DNA from: an uncultured Eubacteriales bacterium
GTDB lineage: Bacteria > Bacillota > Clostridia > Lachnospirales > Lachnospiraceae
Assembly (NCBI GenBank): GCA_949286775.1
Contig: CASEDW010000089.1
Span: 1-11,330 of the forward strand
Reading direction: 5' to 3'
Length of the DNA stretch: 11,330 nucleotides
Program-made: the position numbers and the translations under genes
The notes under the pieces: model-generated
What the model was told of the DNA's origin: nothing
Database searches by the model: none
The model's input: only the letters and a program-made list of their open reading frames with translations
Shown here: positions 1 through 6,140 of the stretch, piece after piece
How positions within the stretch are numbered: position 1 is the first letter of the stretch
Layout: the number at the start of each line of letters is the position of its first letter

Positions 1-10
1 TGTTTTTTCC

Positions 11-39
11 TTGAATGCAAAAAATTTAGAAGTTATAAT
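11..39 (+). promoter_or_regulatory. Sigma-A-type promoter for the cardiolipin synthase / two-component operon
   Basis: TTGAAT (11-16) and a perfect TATAAT (34-39) are separated by 17 bases, the ideal spacing for a housekeeping sigma factor. Transcription would start near 46, leaving a leader of about 50 bases. That leader contains a short palindrome, TTTTTC-A-GAAAAA (52-64), which could be an operator or chance in AT-rich DNA. No other good promoter is seen before the next two genes, so this one probably drives all three. Confidence 0.7.
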
Positions 40-97
40 GAATTGAAATCGTTTTTCAGAAAAAACTGCTTAAAATATATACGGAAGAGAAAGAAAA

Positions 98-1642
98 ATG
101 AAAGAAAAAATGAAAGCCCAGATGAAGGCTAAAATTTTATACAAGAGGATAACATTATTTATTACCGCGGTAGCGATACAGGTTTTATTTTTTCTTATTG
201 TCTATACTCTGCTTGAGCCATTTGCGAATCTGATAAATCTGATACTTGCGATATACAGTCTTGGATTCGTTATATATTTTGTATCAAAGCAGGAAGAAGC
301 CACGTACAGGATATTATGGCTGAGCCTGATATTGATATTTCCGACAGGCGGAACGCTGCTCTATCTTATGACAGGAAATAAAAGGTCGGGAAAGAAAATA
401 ATGATAAAAATAAATGAATCAGAAGCAAAACTTCCTGATCTTTTAGAAGAGAAAAAAGATAACACGGTAAAGATTCCTGAAAAATACGCGCGTCTGAAAA
501 AGACGTTTGAAATGATAGAAAGAGAAACAGGATATCCCGCCTGCGAAAATGAAAACGTGCGCTACTATCCGATAGGAGAAGAGCTTTTTGCGAAAATGAA
601 AGAAGAGCTAAAAAAGGCGAAGCATTTCATTTACTGCGAGTATTTTATAATCTCATTTGGAAAGATGAAAGATGAACTGGAGGAAATACTGGCGCATAAA
701 GCGGCGGAAGGCGTCGATGTGAGGATAATGTACGACGACTTTGGAAGCCTTGGCACTTTTTCGCCTGAAGAAGTCGAGCGTCTTGAAGAACTTAATATTA
801 AATGTCTCTGTTTTAATCCGATCAGATATCTGATAGGAACAATCAATTATCGCGATCACAAAAAAATGCTGATCATAGACGGAGTGTCGGCCTTCAGCGG
901 CGGAATCAATATCGCCGACGAATATATAAATGAGATAAGGCGGTTTGGACACTGGAAGGACAACGGATTTTGGCTCACCGGGCCGGCTGTCAAAAATTAT
1001 ACGCACATGTTTGTGAAATTCTGGAACGCGTTTTCAGAAGACAGGATCGAATATAAAATCTATGAAGACGCGGCACGAACAGAATATCAGGGAAGCGACG
1101 GCATGGTATTGTCTTACTATGATTCGCCTGTCATTGAAAGCAATATAAGCAACGACCTTTATATAGACCTTTTTTATCAGGCAAAGGATTATATATGGTT
1201 TTATACGCCGTATCTGATTCCGGGTTCGGCTCTTCTGGACGCCATTATAAACGCGGCGAAAAGAGGAGTGGACATCAGGATAATAATTCCGGGAGTGCCT
1301 GATAAAAAAATGGTATTTTATATGACGAAGAGCTATTATGAACAGCTTATGAACGTCGGAGTGAAAATATACGAATATACTCCCGGATTTCTGCACGCGA
1401 AGGGATGCGTCATGGACGATTATCTGGCTGTAGTCGGAACAGTAAACATGGACTACAGGAGCCTGTTTCTTCATTATGAGAACAATTCAGTCTTTGTAGG
1501 CTCGCATATCGCGCACGATCTGAAAAAAGACATGATCGCAACTATGGAAAAGTGCAAAGAACAGAAGCTAAAAGAAATCAGAAAGAATTTCTTCGGCTAT
1601 CTGATAGACGGAGTATTAAGGATTTTCGCGCCGCTGTGCTGA
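98..1642 (+). CDS. cls: Cardiolipin synthase (phospholipase D superfamily)
   Basis: This membrane enzyme is predicted to join two phosphatidylglycerol molecules into cardiolipin plus glycerol. The 514-residue length is normal for bacterial cardiolipin synthases. The N-terminus has two to three hydrophobic segments (about residues 18-38, 44-62 and 72-91), the usual membrane anchor. Two complete HxKx4D catalytic motifs follow: H254/K256/D261 (in YRDHKKMLIID) and H433/K435/D440 (in FLHAKGCVMD). Each is followed by the expected Gly/Ser/Asn-rich segment (FSGGINIADEY and VGTVNMDYRS). The ATG at 98 is chosen because GGAAGAGA (83-90) lies at suitable spacing; in-frame ATGs at 110 and 122 are less well placed. 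The response regulator gene begins 37 bases after the stop with no terminator between, so the enzyme is probably co-transcribed with the two-component system. Function is assigned from the family; substrate has not been tested. Confidence 0.93.
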   Translation: MKEKMKAQMKAKILYKRITLFITAVAIQVLFFLIVYTLLEPFANLINLILAIYSLGFVIYFVSKQEEATYRILWLSLILIFPTGGTLLYLMTGNKRSGKKIMIKINESEAKLPDLLEEKKDNTVKIPEKYARLKKTFEMIERETGYPACENENVRYYPIGEELFAKMKEELKKAKHFIYCEYFIISFGKMKDELEEILAHKAAEGVDVRIMYDDFGSLGTFSPEEVERLEELNIKCLCFNPIRYLIGTINYRDHKKMLIIDGVSAFSGGINIADEYINEIRRFGHWKDNGFWLTGPAVKNYTHMFVKFWNAFSEDRIEYKIYEDAARTEYQGSDGMVLSYYDSPVIESNISNDLYIDLFYQAKDYIWFYTPYLIPGSALLDAIINAAKRGVDIRIIIPGVPDKKMVFYMTKSYYEQLMNVGVKIYEYTPGFLHAKGCVMDDYLAVVGTVNMDYRSLFLHYENNSVFVGSHIAHDLKKDMIATMEKCKEQKLKEIRKNFFGYLIDGVLRIFAPLC

Positions 1643-1679
1643 CAGAAAAAACATAAAAAGCAATAAATGGAGAATACGA

Positions 1680-2357
1680 ATGGCAAATATATTAGTTGTG
1701 GAAGATGATCGAAACATGAGACTTCTGACGTCGGCAAGATTATCTGATCAGTACAACGTAACATGCGCCTGCGACGGGCAGGAAGCGCTTCAGATTATCC
1801 ACAAAGGCGGAATAGATCTCATCATATCCGATATAATGATGCCGAAAATGGACGGATATGAACTTTTAAGAAGAATAAGAGAAGAGGGATACAATACGCC
1901 TTTTCTGATGCTCACGGCAAAAGAGACTATCGACGCCATGGAACAGGGCTACAAGCTCGGAACTGACGACTATATGAAAAAGCCGTTTTCGAGCGCGGAA
2001 CTTTCATGGCGCGTCGCCGCTCTTTTAAGAAGGGCGAATATATCGATGAGCAAAAAGATAACCGTGGGAAATATAACGGTTGATTCTGAAAAATACGCTG
2101 TTTATTCTGACAGCGAATATGTTGAACTCCCGAAAAAGGAATTTGATCTGCTCTTTAAACTGCTGTCTTATCCGGGTCAGATATTTTCAAAGGAACAGCT
2201 TCTCGACAGCATATGGGGAATGACGTCAGAAAGCGGGGAAGAGACGGTAAAAACCCATATAAGCCGTCTGAGAAATAAGCTTTCAAATATAAACGAATTC
2301 AGTATCATTACGATAAAAGGCCTGGGATACAAGGCCGAGATAAACAAGGAGAAGTAA
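1680..2357 (+). CDS. OmpR/PhoB-family response regulator
   Basis: This is a cytoplasmic DNA-binding regulator activated by phosphorylation, presumably by the kinase encoded next. The receiver domain spans about residues 1-118, with the acidic pair D9/D10, phospho-acceptor D51 (in LIISDIMMPKMDGYELL), T79 and K101 (in DDYMKKPF), all the residues needed for phosphotransfer. A winged-helix DNA-binding domain covers about residues 128-220 and includes the typical VKTHISRLRNKL recognition helix and the IKGLGYK wing. The 225-residue length is standard. GGAG (1669-1672) lies 7 bases before the ATG. The next gene starts one base after this stop, which points to translational coupling. The upstream cardiolipin synthase suggests control of membrane lipid genes, but this is inference; the target sites are unknown and autoregulation from the promoter at 11-39 is possible. 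Confidence 0.93.
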   Translation: MANILVVEDDRNMRLLTSARLSDQYNVTCACDGQEALQIIHKGGIDLIISDIMMPKMDGYELLRRIREEGYNTPFLMLTAKETIDAMEQGYKLGTDDYMKKPFSSAELSWRVAALLRRANISMSKKITVGNITVDSEKYAVYSDSEYVELPKKEFDLLFKLLSYPGQIFSKEQLLDSIWGMTSESGEETVKTHISRLRNKLSNINEFSIITIKGLGYKAEINKEK

Positions 2358-2358
2358 A

Positions 2359-3492
2359 TTGAACAGAAAAAGAGCCGCGGAACTTTTAAAAAGGATGCTG
2401 CCGCAGATACTTTTTCAGGCGGGACTGATAATAGTTTCATCCATAGGGTCATATATGCTTATGACATGGATAATAAAGGATATCGTCCGGGTTGAAAACG
2501 TATATCTGAGCTCCCTGTACGAATCCCTTGGCACCCTTGTCATCGTATCGCTTATCCTTGTTTCTATAAATTCATATATGTACAGAAAAAGGCTGAAAGA
2601 GATAACGATAATGTCAGAAGCTATCTCGAAAGTCGCGAACGGTGATTTCGATTACAGGATACCGATTAAGAAAAAAGAACCGATGGCAACCGTCTATGAG
2701 GATTTCAATAAAATGACAGAGGAACTGTCAGGAGTACAGATACTCAGAAACGACTTTATAAACAGCTATTCCCATGAGTTTAAAACGCCGCTCGCGTCTA
2801 TAAGCGGATTCGCTGAACTTCTGATGGGAAAGGAGCTTTCGCAGCAGGAGCAGAGGGAGTATTTAAGCATCATCAGAGACGAGTCGGAAAGATTGTCGAC
2901 GCTGGCGCAAAATACCATCATGCTTTCAAAACTCAATACCCAGAGAATCATAACGGATGTGGAGGAATACGATCTGAGCGAACAGCTCAGGCAGTGCGTA
3001 ATCATATGCTCGGCGCAGTGGATGGAAAAAAATCAGGAAATGGAAGTTGACGTTTCAAAAGTCATGTACAGAGGAAACAGGGAGATACTGCAGCAGCTCT
3101 GGATAAATATTATCAGCAACGCGATAAAATATACGCCGGAAAAAGGCACGATAAAAGTGGAGCTGAAAAAAGAAAACAACAGAGCCGTGGCGTCTGTTGT
3201 GGATACGGGCGAAGGAATGACGGAAGAAACAATCAGAAAAATATACATACCGTACTATCAGGGCGACACAAGCCATGCGTCTTCGGGACTCGGGCTGGGG
3301 CTTGCAATAAGTAAAAGGATCGTTGAACTGTGCCATGGCAAGATATCTGTTTCAAGTACGCCGGGCGAGGGAAGCACATTTAAGGTGATGCTTCCCCTCG
3401 AACAGCCTGAATCTCATGAAAAAAAAGAAAAAACGCACATTACTCTTGGAAGTATTCTTCAAAATGTGAAAGAATTACGCTCTCAACGATAG
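2359..3492 (+). CDS. Membrane sensor histidine kinase with minimal extracellular loop
   Basis: The 377-residue protein has two transmembrane segments (about residues 16-38 and 57-74) joined by a loop of only about 18 residues. It therefore lacks an extracellular sensor domain and may sense events within the membrane or through a partner. A HAMP-like linker (about 75-125) leads to the phospho-acceptor H139 in SYSHEFKTPL. The ATPase domain shows the N box (N254 in WINIISNAIKYTP), the G1 box D282-x-G284-x-G286 and the G2 box G310LGLG314. The start is TTG, supported by AAGGAG (2346-2351) seven bases upstream; the next in-frame ATG, at residue 13, has no comparable site. After the usual kinase end near MLPL (about 347) comes a charged tail of about 30 residues, whose last 17 codons overlap the convergent LysR gene. 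It pairs with the response regulator one base upstream. Confidence 0.92.
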   Translation: MNRKRAAELLKRMLPQILFQAGLIIVSSIGSYMLMTWIIKDIVRVENVYLSSLYESLGTLVIVSLILVSINSYMYRKRLKEITIMSEAISKVANGDFDYRIPIKKKEPMATVYEDFNKMTEELSGVQILRNDFINSYSHEFKTPLASISGFAELLMGKELSQQEQREYLSIIRDESERLSTLAQNTIMLSKLNTQRIITDVEEYDLSEQLRQCVIICSAQWMEKNQEMEVDVSKVMYRGNREILQQLWINIISNAIKYTPEKGTIKVELKKENNRAVASVVDTGEGMTEETIRKIYIPYYQGDTSHASSGLGLGLAISKRIVELCHGKISVSSTPGEGSTFKVMLPLEQPESHEKKEKTHITLGSILQNVKELRSQR

Positions 3493-4330
3493 AAACTATA
3501 GGCAGTGAGTTTTTGCGCTTCGCTATGCATACGGTTCTTTTATAAGGTAGCGGAATGTTTTTGAATTTAGGATTGTCTCTCGCGATCAGATGGTCGTCGG
3601 CGAAAAAAACTCCGTTTTCCGTTCTCATCCGCGCGTAGACGGAGGAAAGAGAGTTCGCGTATTCTATTTTGGGAATAAATCCGGCAACGAGACATGCCTG
3701 TATTATATTCGCGACAAGAGCGTTCATGCTTTCCGGCACCGTCACATAAAAAGGATAGTCTTTAAAGTCAAGCAGAGTAGGATTTTCGATATCCGCCAGG
3801 GGATGCGTATCGGAATAATAGAGGCAGCAGTTTACATCGAACAGTTTTGATACATCGAGCCTGTCGTTTCCGATAAAAAGTTCCTCCTGGTCGAGGACGA
3901 TGTCGACTTCGTGTTTATTGAGGGCGTAAATCAACTGGTCGTGGCTGTAGTATTTGAAGATCAGTTCGATTTCAGGAGAAGTCTTCGCAAGTTCCTGCTT
4001 TAAGGAAAGATAGACAGGACCCAGATCCCATCCGTCGGCGCACGCCAGTACTATGCGTCCTTTGGGAAGCGAGCTGTTTTGCTTTAATTCATTTTGAGTA
4101 GCCTGCAGCTTGTCGAAAAAATCCGTAAAAAGATCTCTGAATCTGACTCCGGCCTCCGTGAGTTCAAGTTTTGAATTGTTTCTTTTAAACAATTCGAGGC
4201 CGAGCTCCGACTCGAGCTGCGAAAGCTGTCTGCTGACAGCGGGCTGGGATACATATAGTGATTTCGCGGCCTCAGTGATACTTAGCTTGTTTGCCACAGC
4301 AAGAAAATAATGCATTTGCGGAAAAGTCAT
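3440..4330 (-). CDS. LysR-family transcriptional regulator
   Basis: This 296-residue protein has the classic LysR layout: an N-terminal winged helix-turn-helix (about residues 1-60, with LSITEAAKSLYVSQPAVSRQ as the helix-turn-helix), a linker helix (about 60-88), and a C-terminal effector-binding domain (about 90-296). It is read away from the transaldolase-like gene across a 219-base gap. Such regulators commonly control a divergent neighbour in response to a small metabolite, so the aldolase gene is the most likely target; this is inference and the effector is unknown. The ATG at 4330 is preceded on its own strand by AAGGAG (4341-4346) ten bases away. The 3' end overlaps the last 53 bases of the histidine kinase gene in the opposite direction, with no terminator visible between them. 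Confidence 0.93.
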   Translation of the reverse strand: MTFPQMHYFLAVANKLSITEAAKSLYVSQPAVSRQLSQLESELGLELFKRNNSKLELTEAGVRFRDLFTDFFDKLQATQNELKQNSSLPKGRIVLACADGWDLGPVYLSLKQELAKTSPEIELIFKYYSHDQLIYALNKHEVDIVLDQEELFIGNDRLDVSKLFDVNCCLYYSDTHPLADIENPTLLDFKDYPFYVTVPESMNALVANIIQACLVAGFIPKIEYANSLSSVYARMRTENGVFFADDHLIARDNPKFKNIPLPYKRTVCIAKRKNSLPIVSIVESVILSHFEEYFQE

Positions 4331-4394
4331 ATAGTAATTACTCCTTTATATGATTGTCCTGTTAAAGTTTGATTGCTGCTTTATGAACATAGCT

Positions 4395-4423
4395 ATTATA
4401 CAGCATTTTAAATAATCTTTAAA
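4395..4423 (-). promoter_or_regulatory. Candidate promoter for the LysR regulator gene
   Basis: Read on the - strand, a perfect TATAAT (4395-4400) lies 17 bases after TTTAAA (4418-4423), a weak -35 match. Transcription would begin near 4388, about 58 bases before the start codon. The bases around the -10 box (GCTGTATAATAG) recur exactly at the promoter candidate for the ABC operon (5338-5349). Confidence 0.45.
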
Positions 4424-4455
4424 TGAAAAGGCATAATTATTTTGTTGCTTTTAGT

Positions 4456-4479
4456 ATAATCAAATTGATAGTCGATTAT
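4456..4479. promoter_or_regulatory. Dyad, possible LysR-type regulator binding site
   Basis: ATAATC (4456-4461) and GATTAT (4474-4479) form a perfect 6-base inverted repeat around 12 bases. It lies between the divergent regulator and aldolase genes and overlaps the aldolase -35 candidate (4465-4470). LysR-type regulators bind interrupted dyads of about this size in divergent control regions. The stretch is very AT-rich, so chance is a real alternative. Confidence 0.3.
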
Positions 4480-4492
4480 TGAGAATTATATT
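4465..4492 (+). promoter_or_regulatory. Candidate promoter for the transaldolase-like gene
   Basis: TTGATA (4465-4470) and TATATT (4487-4492) are 16 bases apart, a fair sigma-A match with a predicted start near 4499 and a leader of about 50 bases. A perfect TATAAT also occurs at 4455-4460 but has no recognisable -35 box at the right distance. The placement over the dyad at 4456-4479 would allow regulator control. Confidence 0.4.
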
Positions 4493-4549
4493 GTTAGAAT
4501 AATATCAAACAGTTCAGGAACATAATTTACTGAAAAGGAAGGGAAGAAA

Positions 4550-5275
4550 ATGAAAACATTCAGCGATTTTGAAATCTTGTTAAACACACCGGATCCTGCC
4601 GTTATACGGGAAATGATCGACAAATATCCTATAAGCGGTTTCGCGAGCAATCCTCAGATGATTTCCTCTATGAACCGCCCCGACTTTGAACAGCTTGTTA
4701 AAGAGCTTAGAGAAGCGGCGAGAGACAGAAAGCTTTTCATCCAGACGCCTTCAAACGACTATGAAGGAATCATGAAAGACGCTTACGCGATTCTTAAAGC
4801 GGCAGGACAGCCGACTATAATCAAAGTTCCGAGTACATCAGGCGGAATAAAAGCGATTTCTGATCTTACGGCTCAGGGAATCGACGTATGCGCTACACAG
4901 GTAATGTCATCGCTTCAGGGTATACTCGCTTTGCAGGCGGGAGCTAAATATGTCGCTACATTCTACTGCTTCATGGGAATGGGCGGAGCAGATGAAAACG
5001 GACTTTATTCGGGAGTAGACGCCGACGCCGTATTCAAAGCGCTTAAGACCTTCAGAGAGACTCAGCACTGCGAAGGAAAGATCATGGCATGCGCTCCCCG
5101 CACTCCTGATGAGATGAGCTATCTGTTCGCTTCGGGAGCAAGCGCTATCATCCTTGATCCTGTTGATTTCGACAACTGCTTTAATTCAAGACATTTCATG
5201 GCTCTCAATAAAAACGTAAGAGCCGACTGGGAAAAAGTATACGGCGACGTTGCCGCTTACGACCTCATCAAATAA
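4550..5275 (+). CDS. Transaldolase / fructose-6-phosphate aldolase-like protein (TalC/FSA family)
   Basis: This is a class I (Schiff-base) aldolase of the small transaldolase family, likely acting on fructose 6-phosphate or related sugar phosphates in the cytoplasm. At 241 residues it is slightly longer than E. coli FsaA (about 220). Family landmarks are in order: ILLNTPD (9-15), FASNPQ (31-36), FIQTP (63-67), the Schiff-base lysine K92 in IIKVPST, CATQV (114-118), LQGILALQAGAKYVA (122-136), a Gly-rich loop after it, and MACAPRTPDEM near the end. Compared from memory with FsaA, catalytic Asp6 appears as N12 and Tyr131 as F138, whereas N34, Q65, K92 and T116 fit. The true reaction is therefore open and could be aldolase, transaldolase or something else. 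AGGAAGGG (4536-4543) is a strong ribosome site. The gene stands alone: a regulator diverges upstream and a terminator follows 13 bases after the stop. Confidence 0.85.
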   Translation: MKTFSDFEILLNTPDPAVIREMIDKYPISGFASNPQMISSMNRPDFEQLVKELREAARDRKLFIQTPSNDYEGIMKDAYAILKAAGQPTIIKVPSTSGGIKAISDLTAQGIDVCATQVMSSLQGILALQAGAKYVATFYCFMGMGGADENGLYSGVDADAVFKALKTFRETQHCEGKIMACAPRTPDEMSYLFASGASAIILDPVDFDNCFNSRHFMALNKNVRADWEKVYGDVAAYDLIK

Positions 5276-5288
5276 AATAAACGATATG

Positions 5289-5331
5289 AAAAGCATTGTT
5301 TTTTGTAAAAGAAAAACGATGCTTTTTTTTT
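5289..5331 (+). terminator. Rho-independent terminator of the transaldolase-like gene
   Basis: The arms 5289-5303 (AAAAGCATTGTTTTT) and 5312-5326 (AAAAACGATGCTTTT) pair over 15 positions with one G-U pair around an 8-base loop (5304-5311). The T run covers 5323-5331. It sits 13 bases after the stop codon and separates this gene from the ABC operon. On the opposite strand the stem also has an A-run partner, but no gene ends there. Confidence 0.9.
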
Positions 5332-5341
5332 GGCTGTGCTG

Positions 5342-5347
5342 TATAAT
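5342..5347 (+). promoter_or_regulatory. Candidate -10 box for the ABC transporter / YYY / rarA operon
   Basis: A perfect TATAAT lies 84 bases before the ABC ATPase start and just after the terminator of the previous gene. I see no good -35 box 16-18 bases upstream, where the terminator stem lies. A TG directly before the box may partly compensate, although it is one base off a true extended -10. An activator may be needed. Confidence 0.4.
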
Positions 5348-5372
5348 AGGGTGAAAAATGAAATCACGGCTG

Positions 5373-5408
5373 ACTCATAAAAAGTTCTATTTGTCAGGAA
5401 ACTCATAA
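5373..5408 (+). repeat. Pair of ACTCATAA direct repeats in the ABC operon leader
   Basis: ACTCATAA occurs at 5373-5380 and 5401-5408, 28 bases apart start to start, in the predicted untranslated leader. It could be a regulator site or coincidence. Apart from these repeats, the -10 box and the ribosome site at 5419-5424, I see nothing in the 5332-5430 gap. Confidence 0.3.
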
Positions 5409-5430
5409 TATTAATAGGAAAGGATAAACA

Positions 5431-6135
5431 ATGTTAAAAATAGAGCATCTTACAAAAATATACGGAGACAAAAAGGCGGTCGATGATCTTTCGCTGGAAA
5501 TCAATGCGGGAGAAATTTACGGATTTATAGGACATAACGGCGCCGGAAAGACTACGACTTTAAAGAGCGTAGTCGGCATTCTCAAATTTGAGCAGGGCGA
5601 GATAACAATCGACGGAGTTTCGATAAAGGATAATCCTATAGCCTGCAAGAAAAAAATAGCTTATATTCCCGACAATCCGGATCTTTATGAATTTATGACG
5701 GGAATACAGTATCTGAATTTTATAGCCGATATTTTCGGAGTGTCTGCAGAAGAACGTGAAAAACGTATCAGCGAGCTTGCCGATATGCTGGAACTTACGT
5801 CTGATCTTGGATCGAGTATTTCGTCTTATTCGCACGGTATGAAACAGAAGCTCGCCCTTATTTCGGCATGGATTCATGATCCGAAACTCATAATCATGGA
5901 TGAGCCTTTCGTAGGACTTGATCCTAAAGCTTCCCATGCCATGAAAAAAATGATGCGCGAATCATGCGATAAAGGCGCGGCTATCTTTTTCTCAACCCAT
6001 GTGCTGGAAGTGGCGGAAAAACTCTGTGACAAAATAGCTATCATCAAAGAAGGAAAACTTATAAAGTCAGGAACAATGGAAGAGGTAAGAGGCGACGAGA
6101 GCCTTGAATCTGTTTTCCTTGAACTGGAGGATTGA
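5431..6135 (+). CDS. ABC transporter ATP-binding protein (ABC-2 exporter type)
   Basis: This cytoplasmic ATPase subunit powers the permease encoded next. In its 234 residues the motifs are complete and in order: Walker A GHNGAGKT (34-41), signature SHGMKQK (134-140), Walker B LIIMDEP (153-159) with catalytic E158, D-loop GLDP (162-165) and switch histidine H190 in STHVLE. The Q-loop position reads YIPDNP, with D where many ABC ATPases have Q; this occurs in the exporter branch that includes BcrA- and YtrB-like proteins. The compact length with no extra domain fits that branch. AAAGGA (5419-5424) precedes the ATG. The permease gene starts five bases after the stop, and its SD (GGAGG) lies within the last codons of this gene. 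The exported substrate cannot be read from the sequence; candidates include peptides, lipids and antibiotics. Confidence 0.93.
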   Translation: MLKIEHLTKIYGDKKAVDDLSLEINAGEIYGFIGHNGAGKTTTLKSVVGILKFEQGEITIDGVSIKDNPIACKKKIAYIPDNPDLYEFMTGIQYLNFIADIFGVSAEEREKRISELADMLELTSDLGSSISSYSHGMKQKLALISAWIHDPKLIIMDEPFVGLDPKASHAMKKMMRESCDKGAAIFFSTHVLEVAEKLCDKIAIIKEGKLIKSGTMEEVRGDESLESVFLELED

Positions 6136-6140
6136 TAAAT

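Noticed and set aside
653..1474. Two - strand frames (653-1006 and 1034-1474) opposite the cardiolipin synthase
   Set aside because: The + strand holds both catalytic HKD motifs in one continuous frame; the opposite frames have no domain or initiation signal.
3590..3850. 86-codon + strand frame opposite the LysR gene
   Set aside because: It is antisense to the conserved effector-binding domain; no recognisable product.
6132..6140. TTG at 6132 as the permease start
   Set aside because: It is one base from the GGAGG SD at 6126-6130. The ATG at 6141 has normal spacing and starts at the typical N-terminus.
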